From positions 682,001 through 746,000 of the forward strand of contig JACTVC010000007.1 of assembly GCA_018417955.1 (NCBI GenBank): a stretch of 64,000 nt of DNA. The letters run 5' to 3'. The position numbers and the translations under genes are program-made. The stretch comes from Laccaria trichodermophora. Taxonomy: Eukaryota; Basidiomycota; Agaricomycetes; Agaricales; Hydnangiaceae. Shown in pieces: positions 1-11,923 of the stretch (position 1 is the first letter of the stretch; each line of letters starts with the position of its first letter). The notes under the pieces are model-generated. The model saw nothing but the letters and a program-made list of their open reading frames with translations. It had not been told where the DNA came from and did not search any database.

Positions 1-201
1 CGAAGCCGTCCTCTTCTTTATTGCACGCGCTGCGACCAACAGTTGATCAAGCGGTCTTGTGCGTACGGATCCTACAAGGCACCGTATGCTTTCGTTACTG
101 GAAGCTCGATCATGGGTGGTGATATCGTGGTGGTAGGTAGGACTAGACTAGACAATTCACATATGACGGTTGTCCCTGATGTCCCAAAAGCCACCTCTTG
201 A
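1..201 (+). CDS. possible 3' end of a gene entering from the left edge
   Basis: One frame stays open from the first base to a TGA at 199-201. The translation contains a Cys-Thr-Arg-Cys pair near its start (YCTRCDQQ) and then a glycine-rich stretch. I do not recognise a family. Because it is cut by the window edge, it could equally be a chance open frame of about 66 codons. No polyadenylation signal or neighbour supports it. Confidence 0.2.
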   Translation, partial: RSRPLLYCTRCDQQLIKRSCAYGSYKAPYAFVTGSSIMGGDIVVVGRTRLDNSHMTVVPDVPKATS

Positions 202-1432
202 AGGGCTTCTTGGGTAGACCGTGAGGCTTGCGCAATCGGACAAAGGCACATGATTTTTATTCCGGTACACTCGTTCAGCGCTACATATCATCTAAGTATG
301 ATGTCTTTTTGGCTATTTCACGCGAAGGATTACTTAGAACCTGATGATGAGAGGGTGCCTATGTGTGTCATTTTGACCTGACAGGATCCTTAGTTGCCCA
401 TAGGCCTCACTGATTATTATTGTCTATCAATCACTATTACTATTCATAACGATCTTTGGCGTCAAGAGGCTTTTTTTTATATAGCATAGACTGGGCCGAG
501 GATGGTTTTTTTCTTTCAAAAGTAAGTAAGACTGGGGAGTTCACCGGCGCCTAATTCATAGACGCTCGGATGTCGTGACGGATCAGTCCCGGACTCCCTG
601 AAATTGAATCATCAGAGTGATCCGAGATCCGTGCTAGATAATTATTGGCTTGAACATTGAGAGAAGGTGTGAGAAGGTAATATCGCGTGAGGCTTCTTGG
701 GAGGATTTAACATTGTGAACATCAACAGACATCATCTTCTTTTGATTTTGAAAAAGCAATCAGAGAGACCTGGGATCTTAGACTTTAATGAAACCGAGTT
801 GTCTCCTGCCAGCGCTTTACCAACGCTCCAGCTCGCTTGTCTGCTCCATTTTTTTCGTCCTTTTTCCAGGAACCGACGCCATAGACTAATTTCCAATAGG
901 ACGATGTTGCCAGGGGTACGCGTTATGGCGTCTTACCAGGGCGTCTTCAACAGAAACAGAGCAAGCCCAAGCTCGCTCTGTTGTTTAAACTCAATTTCAA
1001 TGTCTTTTTGTCGATGAAGAGAAGGCACGAAACGCAAAAGCTGGGAAAAAGTGAGCACAGAAAACCTAGTTCGCAAGTCGACTGCCGACTTGTGTCAGGT
1101 GGTTATCTGATTCGTTGCGCCATCCGTATAGGCGATGGCGAATGCTGTGCCAAGATGCGCCGAGATACTATAATTGGTAAGTATGTGCCAAGACTTATGT
1201 GAGCGCGGCTGAGATTGCGCCATTGTGTGGCAAAATCGCAACAGAGCAGACTTTACACGATGGGTCTTCCACGGGCCTGTCTTCACGTACTACACCGTTC
1301 CTGCACCCAAAACAACTGTCTTCTTTCTCTGGGATCGGATCTAATTCAGGTACTACAACCACCACCTTGTCCCCGCGCCTACAGATAGTACAGATACCGC
1401 CGATCCGTCTATAAAGTCCTCGTCAATCACGG
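202..1432. other. intergenic, no gene recognised
   Basis: Several overlapping short ORFs occur here on both strands, but none shows a family motif or plausible splice structure. The last few hundred bases are presumably the promoter and 5' UTR of the sulfate permease gene. Confidence 0.5.
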
Positions 1433-4198
1433 ATGCCAATTGTGCTTCCTGCTGCCATGTCTCTTTCCTCAGTGAAGCGCCTCGGAAAGCGAGTCGTCGA
1501 TTATCCAGAAGAGACCGTGCCAGTGGCTTCCGTCACTGAATGGCTCGGAAACTTGACCAGCAACCCAATTCAACGCGTACGCACGCGACTCTTCTTCTCT
1601 TCTGTTTTTTAATCATTTTTTTAGGTGAAGGAATACTTCTTGAGCTTGTTTCCCATCTTCACCTGGATTAGCCGATACAGTTTGTCGTTTCACGCCGTTC
1701 TTGTACACTTTTTAATTTACAATTTTTGCAGATCTCGGATGGCTCATTGGTGATGTGATCGCTGGGTTGACGGTCGGCATGGTTGTCGTCCCGCAGGGAA
1801 TGTCTTACGCCCAGGTATCTCCTTTTTAAATAAGAACCAGTTTCGAGGACCTTGCTTACCGGAAAGAAAAGATTGCAACCCTGGCTCCCGAATATGGTCT
1901 ATATTCATCGTTCGTTGGTGTGCTCATTTACTGCGTAAGTTTTCTTGTCTAGCTGCTCTCTGACGTTCTCTAATATCTTCATAGTTCTTTGCCACCTCGA
2001 AGGATGTCTCCATTGGGCCAGTGGCCGTCATGTCACTCACCGTCTCCCAAGTCATCAAATACGTACAGCAGCACCATCCGAATCAATACACAGGTCCAGT
2101 TATTGCTACAGCACTGGCCTTCATCTGCGGATTCATCGTTCTGGGAGTTGGCCTCCTTAGATTAGGTTGGCTCGTAGAATTTATCTCCGCTCCAGCGGTC
2201 AGCGGTTTCATGACCGGATCTGCTATCAGTATTGCTGCGGGCCAGGTTCCAGGACTCATGGGAATAACTGGATTTGAGTGAGAACGCCATCCTCAAAAAT
2301 TTACCCCACAATGCTGATGATGGTTGAACAGCACCCGCGCGGCTACTTACAAAGTCATCATCAACACTCTCAAGGGTTTGCCTCGAACGAAGATTGATGC
2401 CGCCTTTGGATTGACCGGTTTATTCTTCCTTTACGCAATTCGCTACACCTGCCTCACACTCGAAAGACGCTTCCCTCGTCGCGGTAAATACGATCTGTTG
2501 CCGTAACATCTACCTTTCTGACGCACATTTTCAGCGCGTGTCTTTTTCTTCATCAGTGTTCTCCGAAATGCTTTCGTGATCCTTATTTTGACCATCGCCG
2601 CTTGGTTGTATTGCCGTCACAGGAAAGTAGGCGGCAAATATCCCATCAAGATCTTGTTGACGGTCCCTTCTGGCTTCAAGCATGTCAAGCAGCCAACCAT
2701 CAACTCCGGCATTCTCTCCGCGCTGGCCCCGAAACTTCCTGTTGCGACAATCATCCTTCTTCTCGAACACATCGCTATCTCAAAGTGTGAGCACCGCTGT
2801 CTTGTCGCTGCCTTTGCTTTAGTATTGAATCATTTTTTCAGCTTTCGGCCGGTTGAATGGCTACAAAATTGATCCCAACCAAGAGCTGATCGCCATTGGT
2901 GTCACAAATACAGTTGGTTCTTGCTTTGGCGCATACCCTGCGACAGGATCCTTCTCTCGTTCTGCCCTCAAATCAAAGTCAGGCGTTCGCACACCTTTGG
3001 CTGGTGTAGTTACTGCTATCGTGGTCATCGTTGCTTTGTATGGCCTCACCTCAGCTTTCTTCTGGATTCCCACCGCCGGCTTGTCTGCCATTATCATTCA
3101 TGCGGTAGCAGATCTTGTCGCATCACCGGCACAGGTCAGCTTTCATTGCTCTCTCTTTTTTTATTGCTGTCGCTGACTACTTCATACCTAGGTTTATTCG
3201 TACTGGCGGGTGTCCCCCCTCGAGTTTTTGATCTGGGTGGCAGCCGTCCTTGTCACCGTTTTTTCTTCCATTGAAAACGGTATCTACACTTCCATCGCAG
3301 CTTCGCTCGCACTGCTTTTGATCCGAGTCGCTCGTCCTCGAGGATCATTCCTCGGTAAAGTCACCATCCGCTCTTCCGACTCAGACACCCAGCGTGAAGT
3401 TTTCGTATCCCTCACTAAGGATAATGTTACAAACCCACACGTTAAGGTCGTTCCTCCATCACCCGGTGTCCTTGTCTACAGGTTTGAGGAAAGCTACCTC
3501 TATCCCAATGTCTCCATCGCAAATGGTGTGCTAGTGGATTACGTGAAGGCAAACCTCAGACGAGGGAAGGACATGACCAATGTCAAGCTTAGTGATCGTC
3601 CTTGGAATGACCCCGGCCCAAGCCGTCACGGTGGCGAGGCTGAGCAGGCTGTTAACGAACGGAAACCCATTTTACATGCCATCGTTTTGGACTTCTCATC
3701 GGTGTATGTTTGATTTAAACGATCTCCTGCACCCTCTTGCTAATTTTTGCCCCGATAATAGGTCCCACATAGATACCACCGCCATTCAAACCCTTATCGA
3801 TACCCGCACTGAAGTTGAGAAGTGGGCTGATCATCCAGTGGAGGTTCGTTCTGCTCCTGGCTTTCTTACACTACCGCAACTAACGCTATCATTAGTTCCA
3901 CTTCGCACCTATTCTGTCTCCCTGGATTCGACGCGCTCTAGTGGCTGGCGGTTTCGGCATTGGCATTTCAAGTACAAGAGCTACCCCGGATTTCGCCGCT
4001 GTTGTTCCTCACGACGGCAGATCCTTTAAGGAGTCTGATAGCCGCGACGACCTCGAGTCTGGGGATATCAAGAAAGATTCTGACGTTGTTGCTTCGGAAT
4101 TCGAGCCAGTGGTGCCCTTGGACACCCCATTCTTCCACATTGATCTTGCGGCAGCAGTTCGTGCGGCTGAGAGCGGTGTAAAAAATGGGAAACCATGA
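1433..4198 (+). CDS. SulP family sulfate permease (plasma membrane sulfate/proton symporter)
   Basis: This encodes a polytopic anion transporter of the fungal high-affinity sulfate permease type, which brings inorganic sulfate into the cell for cysteine and methionine synthesis. My model has 11 exons: 1433-1576, 1625-1679, 1732-1814, 1872-1934, 1985-2277, 2332-2483, 2535-2786, 2842-3134, 3192-3703, 3762-3843 and 3896-4198, giving 743 residues. Visible family signatures are VVVPQGMSYA in the first membrane segments, FFATSKDVSIGPVAVMSLTV, a FISAPAVSGFMTGSA segment and FGAYPATGSFSRSAL. A C-terminal STAS domain contains LDFSSVSHIDTTAI. The start could also be the in-frame ATG at 1457. The gene lies head-to-tail with the TACO1 gene, 211 bp upstream of it. 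Confidence 0.93.
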
Positions 4199-4409
4199 AT
4201 TAAGTCATGACCTTCCCCTTATTTCTCTGCTCTATTACGATTTCCTTTATATCTACATCCATTTTCTAGCTCTCAATGACTTTCATGTACATATGTAATG
4301 CCCTTATTAGTGCTTGGTTTATCAACTGGTCAAAAACATTTTTTTGACCTTTTTTATGCGTGTGAAATATCTGAGGTATCTCCGTTTCAGCAACTTGCTG
4401 CAGAACTTG

Positions 4410-5603
4410 ATGTTCAATTCGCAGCTCAGAATAGTTCCCTTACTATTCAAACGACCATTTTCTGTATGCAACGCAAACCTCTCCGGTCACAATAAAGTCC
4501 GTTCCTTGTTTATACCTTCTATCTTTTGCGTGCTCAAGCTCACATGTATCTCAGTGGTCTAAAATAAAGGATAAGAAGGGAAACAGCGATCTACAAAAAA
4601 GCCTGTTGTACGGGAATGCCAATCGAGTATGCATGTCGTTACCTCAAAGGATTGAATATACCCACTCGCTTGTTGAAAGGATATCTTGGTAGCAGCGCGA
4701 AGTACGGTCAATGGTCCCACCTCCTACTCTCTCGTCCGGAAGCTGAGATATACACAGCCGGCGGTTCCGCGGACCCCAATGTCAACATTCAACTTTCGAC
4801 TGTTTTGAAGAAGTACAAAGACCAAGGCGTCCCGAAGGAGAACATTGAAAAGGCGCTTGCAAGGGTATGGTGTTTCGTTATCTCTCCCCTTCATCTGGCG
4901 GCTCACAAAATACAGGCGCGTCAAGGGAAGGAAAAAGGTGGCGGCAGCGTTATGTATGAAGCCCTTGCGTTCAACTCCGTGGGTCTGATGATGTGAGCCC
5001 GATTTCAATAGGCCTGTTCTTCACCGTCCCTAACAGAATGAAGAGAATGCATCACTGACAATCCAACCCGTACAATCCATAAAATACGGCACACTCTGAC
5101 GAATCACAGGCATGGCACCACTATGCCTCTTAACTTGCAATGAAAGCTCATCCTCCTTTAGTGCGCGCCTCACCCCGGTTCAGTTCATGTTTCAGCGCAG
5201 AGGTTTGATTGAGGTGGCATTGAACAAGTCGGCCGAGGAACGCGCAGAACAGTTGATCGACTTGGCTTTGACAAACGGTGCAGATGATTTTGATGAACTC
5301 GTTGACGAGGATAGCGTAGACGCAGGTGTTTTGCTCAAGGTACGCCGGTGTTATTTCGATACTACATTTTATCAAGTTCTCTTTTCGTAGTTTTCATGCT
5401 CCCCACTTGTATTTGCCCAATTGTCGACTGCGATCGCGTTACATGCCGAACTCTGGTCAGAAATTCGAACGAGCGAGTTGACATACGTTCCTTTGGAACC
5501 AGTCGAACCTTCGGAGGACTTGAAGAGTCAACTAGACTCACTTACGGAAGAACTAGAAGCGGATGAAGATACACTTCGGGTTTGGACAACTCTAGGTTCA
5601 TGA
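4410..5603 (+). CDS. TACO1: mitochondrial translational activator, YebC/PmpR family (TACO1/Dpc29 type)
   Basis: The YebC family acts in mitochondria as a translation factor; the animal member TACO1 is needed for COX1 synthesis. Exons are 4410-4496, 4555-4626, 4748-4864, 4916-4992, 5044-5109, 5162-5339 and 5391-5603, giving 269 residues. The first exon encodes a basic presequence (MFNSQLRIVPLLFKRPFSV). Splicing then restores the family opening SGHNKWSKIKDKKG, followed by YTAGGSADPN, VPKENIEKALAR, ECITDNPTRTIHKIRH and FMFQRRGLIEV. Intron 5 (5110-5161) begins with GC instead of GT, and it is the only join that recovers the family sequence NHSARLTPVQ. The stop lies 34 bp from the stop of the convergent NYN gene. 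Confidence 0.93.
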
Positions 5604-5637
5604 CAATACTATCGTGCCTCGAACCACCAAGGACGTT

Positions 5638-7522
5638 TCATTTGGCTTGTACATAACAGGGGTTAAGCCTTATCCAGGCATGACCGTCTGTACCTCCGAG
5701 ATGTACAACGCCCTTCGTCTGGGCTAATGAGACATACTCAGCAAAGCTTTTGACTCCTGCATCCCTGTACACCGTTGCCTTTCGCGATACGAGTTCCAAC
5801 CCCACACGCGAACGCAGTAGCCTTTCCCCTACATTAGACTGTAAACAAGAGAGTGTTTCAATCAGATGTTGCCAATTTGGAGCCTCTCCGTGGATTCCAC
5901 AGGACCCCCGGTTGTACAATGCTGGTGGTATGGCTGGTTTCTCTGTGTCAATAGAACTACAACACTTTCCAGGGAGACTGAAACAAGATATAACAGTTAA
6001 TTTACAGTATATAAAAGCTTACTTGCGTTGCCAATCCAAAAATGAGCTTACAATGTTATGGCTCCGTACCACTCGGGGCGCAAGCTAATCCAAGCTCCTC
6101 CCTCTTTCCCCCCAAGTGCCACTATCCCTTCTTTCTCAGCCAATGCGGCGTATTGCCCAAATCTCTCCACTCCAGCCTTCCTATAGACCATATGATCTTT
6201 CTGTGCCAGTTCAAACGCTATTCCCGAACGGAAAGGACGCGGAAACCCTTTTAAGCGGTGAAGTTCAAGGGTATTAACGAGAATCCTGAACTGTGGTGGT
6301 ACAATCTTCACCTGCCACCCCTCAGTTTTGGGTGGTAGTACTGTCACCGGCACGACAGCAGTGGCGGATGAAGCTACTGAAGCAGGTCGAAGAAAATCAG
6401 GTAGATCTGGCCGAATAGGTGCGATTGGTTTTGCACCACCGACAGTGCCCTGTGAGGGAGGGGTTGGGGTTAGGATTTCTGGGTTCATTGGAGGATGGGA
6501 AGGATTTTCCAGGATGCGACTGGGAGTTCTTGGTGTTACCACCGGCGTTTTCAAACCATCATCCGGGACAGCCTCGTCTTCAAGTTCAATTCTAGGAGTA
6601 GACATAACTGAGGGAAGGGAAGGTTGTTGAACCCCTCCTCGAAAGTAGGGAGTACTAGGTTCACTGCTAATGAAGTGAACAGTAGACGGTCCTCGGTGAA
6701 AATCGTCCTCGGTATGCTGCTCAGAATTGTTCTGGCGCTTGTCAAGAATATAATTGGTGAGATCAATATCAAGTTCATTCATTTCATGACTATTTGGAAT
6801 ATTTCGAGATTTAGACCCAAGTGGCGACGTAGGTGGATTTGTTGCACTTGTTGATCCCCGAACCACTGGAGGTGAACGAGGACAAGTCTTTGCTTCTTTC
6901 CTAGGAGTAGAGGGGGAGGAAGGATGAGCAACCCCCAAGATATCAGAAGACCAGTCATGACAGACAGACGCCTGAGATGTTAGGCTTAGGTGGGCGTTGG
7001 AAAGGGTAATTAAAACAACATGGTATCGTCGGAGTCTCAGGACGGATATAGCATAAGCAAAGTCGCGATCCCCGGAAATTAGAACGATTGTGGTGGGGGC
7101 TGGGTTGTCGATTGCATGACCTAGCATGTCAACTGGTGGTTGTTGCATAAGGATATGCCAGAAAAGAAAGCAGAGAGCGTATTCACCCAACATCATTTTA
7201 TCAGCGACATCCTTTCGGCCGTTGTGGGGGCAGTGAATTAGAGAGACCCCTGACGATTGTAATTCTGAAGTAAGAGTAAGCAGCCGTGGTGTCAATAACC
7301 CTGACTCCAGCGACGAAATTTCAAGGTAAGCCTTGAAAAGCTTAACGCTTCCATAAAGCTGGGCCAAGTTGCGAATCCCTTTCACTATCTCATAGCCAGA
7401 GATGTTACTAGGAGCAGGGCAATTTTCTAAAGGTCGTTAAAACAAAGTACACTGGGACAGGTGGAATTTTTCTGACCGTAGTCCCAGAAAATGGCGACGT
7501 TATCACTGCCATTATTTTGCAT
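5638..7522 (-). CDS. NYN-domain putative endoribonuclease with two LOTUS/OST-HTH-like domains
   Basis: Exons on the minus strand are 7522-7477, 7426-7187, 7132-6052 and 5977-5638, giving 568 residues. The N-terminal 150 residues form a NYN (LabA/limkain-type PIN-like) domain. They start VAIFWDYENCPAPS, then carry KDVADKMMLVDML and LISGDRDFAYAIS, so the expected acidic residues are present. A long Ser/Pro-rich linker follows. Around residues 380-453 and 490-565 are two related winged-helix-like modules, each with a Tyr-Arg-x-AGV-x-x-F/Y core and an aromatic-x-x-L end, resembling LOTUS/OST-HTH RNA-binding domains. The inferred role is RNA processing or RNA silencing of MARF1 type. It is followed upstream by a diverged tandem paralog. 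The domain call is firm for NYN and moderate for LOTUS. Confidence 0.85.
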
Positions 7523-7756
7523 GCTGGAGGTCGGCAACGAAGAAAGCCAGGCTTACTTCGTGCTCCCTCAAACCTGCCCGCGCGAAGGATAGGATCACAA
7601 TAGCTTCTTGGGCGTCTACATGCCGTTGCGGTTGAAGGTTAAGGCTCACAAATAGATAACAACAGCGTAAGGGCATTCAATTTCCCTCGGGAAGAAAGCC
7701 GGACCAGACTCGTTGATGTGAAAGATGTAAGTATGATTTATTCGGAAAGTAAAAAT

Positions 7757-9707
7757 CTAACTAGCAAACGGCCATGGAGAACGCAAGGATACAACTCCAT
7801 CGCCATTTGTGTTTGTTGCTAGAGTCACAACCCCAGCAACCCTTGCGGCCTCGATATACGCCGCAAATTTGGAGACGCCTGCCTTGATATAAATGTTCCT
7901 ATCAATGCGAAGCAGATAAGTCCCCAAAGTAGATCGAGTTGCCACATTATTCGGATATTTTCTGATTCTCTCAACTAAGATTCGAAAATTTTCAGGAACC
8001 TTGGGTTTGGGCTGGATATTTGTGGAGGGGCCTGCGATATTTGTGGAGGGGCCTGCGGACGGCATTGAAGCTGGTACCCTTGGTGAGCTGCTGAGTGGCT
8101 GCGACGCAGAACGAACGATGGCCGGCTTTTCAGGGATATGTGGAGAGGCCACCGTTGCCCCTGTCGTCGAGGGCGCAGCACTTGGAGCAGCCGCTGCTGA
8201 CGGGGTTGAGGCCGCTGGTGTCACGAAGGTCGGGACTGCCGAAGGCGTCACTGTGGTCGCAACTGCCGCAGGTGTCGCGGCTCTGTCTACGACCGTTGTC
8301 GCCGTCGAAGGTACTGGCACCGCGGTTGGCTGGGGTGGTGAGTCTTGAATCGACACAATCGAGGCACTCTGTGTCGCAGGAGCATCTGTTGGTGCCACCC
8401 TGGTTGCGGAAGTAGGGTTCTCCTTTTCTCGCGCAGCGGACTCGGCCGAAGTTGGGGCCGTCGAGGGACCAACCATAGAGAACCCAGAAGAACTCTCTGA
8501 AGATGACGATGATACACTCTTTACTGAAGATGGCGACCTATGGAAGTGAGCATGATTTTGAGGAGGTTCTTGCACTGATGTCAACGGAGAGTGGCGAAGA
8601 GGGTTGCTTTGTTCTCGCCCCACCATATCTGTATCACTGTGGTTCAAACTCGATCGAAAGGTTGGAGTAGGAGTTTGCGAGAAAGGTATAGGGTCCTCTG
8701 GCTCCGGAGAGGGAAACGCTCTTTGTTTCCCTTTCCCCTTATCCGCCGACCTAGCGTACCCCACACCATCTGATGGACGGTAAAAACCAGTTGGTTCGGG
8801 CGTCGAGGTTCTCTCCTTGGCGTAGCTTGTTTCCATCGGAGGAGCCGAATCAGACCTCAGCGGCCACTGTGGCCTCGAGAAGGTATCGGAAAATGTCGGC
8901 AGCTTTGGGGGATTGTAAGGATCTCCGAATATATTGAAACGGTCGGGGTCGACAAATGGCCTGGAGAATACTGAATCTCGCCGGCTGCGATTGATGTTGA
9001 TTGGCTGCACTGGAATATCCTGGTGATCAGGAACAGGAGGGGGCGCAAAGGCTTGTGACCGAGAATGCGGAGTGTGGGCCGCTGAAGGCTGCGCATCAGG
9101 ATTGAAAGTAGTGTCAATCTCATCTCCCAGTTCCAAAACGGCCTTGTTCCAGTCAATGTTAACCGACGCCTGAGATGTGACGTCGGGGTGAGTGCCTGGC
9201 GGTGAGAGAAGAACGACGCGATATTTTCTTAACCGTAGGGTCGCAATCGCGTACCCGAAGTCCCTATCAGCTGTAATGATAAGAAATGTGGTTGGGGCTG
9301 GATGATCGAGGGCATGGATGATGAGGTCCACTGAAACGGAGTGGTTTAATTTCAGATGCACGGCGAGAAGAAGGAAGTAGCCTACCCATCATCATCTTAG
9401 GCGCGATGTTTCTACCACCAGCAGATGGACAATCAATCAGAGAAATCCCTGATGATTGCAGTTCATGACGCAAATTTGGATTTCGAAGAGAAGATAGAGC
9501 CGAAAAATCGTAATATGACCGGAACGATTTGACGGTGCCAAATATCTGGCCAGTTACCCGGATGTTCTTTGCGATATCATAACCAGAAATGTTAGACGTG
9601 GTTTGACTTCCTTCTAGCGAGTAAATAAGTGAAAATTGAAGATGACATCAAGTAGTCGTCGTCTGACCGAAGTCCCAGAAAATAGCAACGTCCTCAAGAT
9701 CTTGCAT
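7757..9707 (-). CDS. tandem NYN/LOTUS-like paralog with altered active site
   Basis: Exons are 9707-9668, 9613-9386 and 9330-7757, giving 613 residues. The architecture matches its downstream neighbour: NYN domain, long Ser/Thr/Pro/Ala linker, and one C-terminal LOTUS-like domain (YIKAGVSKFAAYIEAARVAG). The first and second introns sit at the same codons as in the neighbour, which supports duplication. The active-site region has changed: the neighbour's WDYENCPAP is WDFEGSQTT here, and KDVADKMML is RNIAPKMMM, although TADRDFGYA keeps its acidic residues. This suggests reduced or lost nuclease activity, with a possible RNA-binding or regulatory role. The linker contains alanine/proline-rich low-complexity runs. 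Confidence 0.85.
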
Positions 9708-10660
9708 CGAAAGTCAGAATAGTGGACTTGTGGTTGGTCGCACTATAAATATAAGTCTCCATCATGCATGCCTCATCCACGAGTTTGGTGGAAAACACTT
9801 TTACGCGTGTACTGCAGAACGTGTGAACATGGTGGTGATCCAATACCTGGTTTAGAGAAACTTGGCTGAGGTGTCGTGCAGAACACATGCTGGTTTTCAT
9901 CACAATGACAGGGAAGCGTTCACCCTTCAGCGTCTTCTTGGTTGCAATAGTGGGACAACGAATCTGAATTAGGGATTGAAGGAGGACAGCAAGTAAAACC
10001 ATGTGACTGAGGCAATCTATTGAATAGTTTTCCCCAATCTAGCAAGGTGGTAATTAATAGTTGGTTTATGAACTTTCTTCGGCATTGGCTGTCGGGAAAC
10101 ACGCCATCAGTTCATGTGGTGCGAAGATAAGGCAAGTGACGCACTGTTGTCCGCATACATTGAAACAATTTCTCGGCGTCCTCCTGACACTTTCCTATTG
10201 AGTGTATATCGTTCGTAGCAGCCCAGCAACCTAGCATAGCTGAGAGTTGGGGCGCACACATCACGGTTGCGGCAGCTAAACAGGTGCATTATGAAGCCGG
10301 GTCAAGATGTGTGGATGTTACTGAATGATTTGGCTGACCCTTCCGCTGGCGTACTTTGAGCTTTTTTATGTGAATTGCCATATCGTTTCTAGGAGGTAAA
10401 GAGTTTGAGCTAGAGTGCGAGGATATGGAGAGATATATTCTTGCCAACAACTTGTGCTTGTGAACGCCGAAAAAGTCGAGGAAGCAAGCACGTGATGCAA
10501 TTAACATGAGGTCCACGTCGTTGTTGTCGCTTACTTGCTCGGTTACACAGTCAGATATAATTGCATCGAACTTCATTTCATCTGAGTTCCTTCCTGCCCT
10601 TGCCTCTTATTATCCTCCATATTTCTACATTGACTTTTTAAGACCTCCTTTCTATCTATC
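9708..10660. other. divergent intergenic region between NYN paralog and UBE2J1-like gene
   Basis: The short ORFs in this 950-bp stretch lack any family motif. It is expected to carry the promoters of the two divergent genes. I see no repeat or RNA gene. Confidence 0.5.
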
Positions 10661-11836
10661 ATGGCTCTCAACAAGAACAACTCTGGTTAGCTGTACATAC
10701 TTCCGTGTCGAAACATTGCCGACCCTTGCTTCTCTAGCCGTTAAGCGGATTATGCAAGAGGCTCGCGAACTCGCTAATGATCCGTCTACTGACTACCACG
10801 CTGCGCCGCTCGAGGTGTGTCTCCCTTTCCACAAGTCTAACGCTTGAAACTGATTAGTATGAACATAGGATGACATCTTCGTGGGTACCGACACACGATC
10901 GCTTTTATGCTAGCTGAGAAGTTAATCAGGAATGGCATTGCACATTGCGTGGACCTGCGGGAACCGAATTTGAAGGCGGCCTGTATCACTTTCGCATCCT
11001 TCTGCCCGCGGAATATCCATTTCGGCCTCCCTCGATCATGATGCTCACACCAAACGGCAGGTTTGAATTAAATACAAAGGTAAACCACACGCTGAAATTC
11101 GACTGGAGTGCCCTCACTCATGTACTCTCCCTGCAGATTTGTATCAGTTTCACAAACTGTGCGTGATCGATCATGTTGGTGGTGGATGGGAGTAGGCGCT
11201 CACTCCAAGTAGATCATGAAGAGCTCTGGCAACCGGCTTGGGGTGTTCGGACAGGTGAGTTTATGTATGTTGAAGGCGTTTTGCATTAGAATTTATATAT
11301 TTTTAGCTATCATTGGTCTACAAGGATTCTTCCCTTTGAAAGGGCAGGCTGCTGTTGGTGTTGGGTCGATCGAGTTTCCCACCGCTGAACGGAAACGACT
11401 AGCAACTCTGTGAGTCTTAGCTATCGCGTCTTCTGAAACTTGTCTTAATAATTTCGACGATAGATCGAGAGAATGGGTGTGTCCGCACTGCCAACAGCCT
11501 AATTTGGAGCTGCTTCCCGACCCATCGCCTGACTCGGAGGCATCGACAAGTGCCAAGACCTTGGAAAGCCTTGAAGTGTCTAACAATGCTCCGCAAAGGG
11601 CCCAACCGCTGAATGTAGCAATTGAACCGCCTCCGGCTCTGGAAAGTTTGCCCAGTCCTGCCTCGCCGCGAGGGGTGAACGAAGCCAAGGAGGTGAGAGT
11701 CGTTCCGCCTGTCCGGACGACCGTGGCATTGGAACCTAGTCGGCGGAGCAGTCACAAACCGCCGCTCTTGCTTGATACTGCGATTTGTGTATTGCTTGTG
11801 CTGGTATTTGGTATTATCTGTCGGCGGATGGTGTAA
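10661..11836 (+). CDS. UBE2J1: ER tail-anchored ubiquitin-conjugating enzyme E2, UBE2J1 (Ubc6e) type
   Basis: UBE2J-type E2 enzymes sit on the ER membrane and load ubiquitin for ER-associated degradation. Exons are 10661-10685, 10738-10814, 10869-10880, 10930-11079, 11137-11158, 11213-11254, 11307-11409 and 11464-11836, giving 267 residues. The UBC fold is read from VKRIMQEARELANDP through LEDDIFEWHCTLRGPAGTEF, ICISFTNYHEELWQPAW and PLKGQAAVG. The catalytic cysteine is in ICISFTN, and the spacing after it matches UBE2J1. A Ser/Pro-rich tail ends in a hydrophobic anchor (LLLDTAICVLLVLVFGII) followed by basic residues. Exon 3 is only 12 nt, encoding Asp-Asp-Ile-Phe. Confidence 0.93.
10869..10880 (+). 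other. 12-nt micro-exon of the UBE2J1-like gene
   Basis: A four-codon exon (DDIF) lies between a 54-nt intron ending ATAG and a 49-nt intron starting GTGGGT. Without it the conserved LE-DDIF-EWHC sequence of the family cannot be assembled, and both flanking introns are phase 0. Confidence 0.85.
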
Positions 11837-11923
11837 TTGTAATTGATAATGAGACTGGTTGCTATTTATAGATTGGGGGCTATTTATGGTGTGGTGAAGT
11901 GCAATGTTTCCTCGTCTGTTTCA

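Noticed and set aside
8001..8415. Plus-strand ORFs opposite the NYN paralog linker
   Set aside because: They are mirror frames of the Ala/Pro/Thr-rich repeat region on the minus strand, with no independent evidence.
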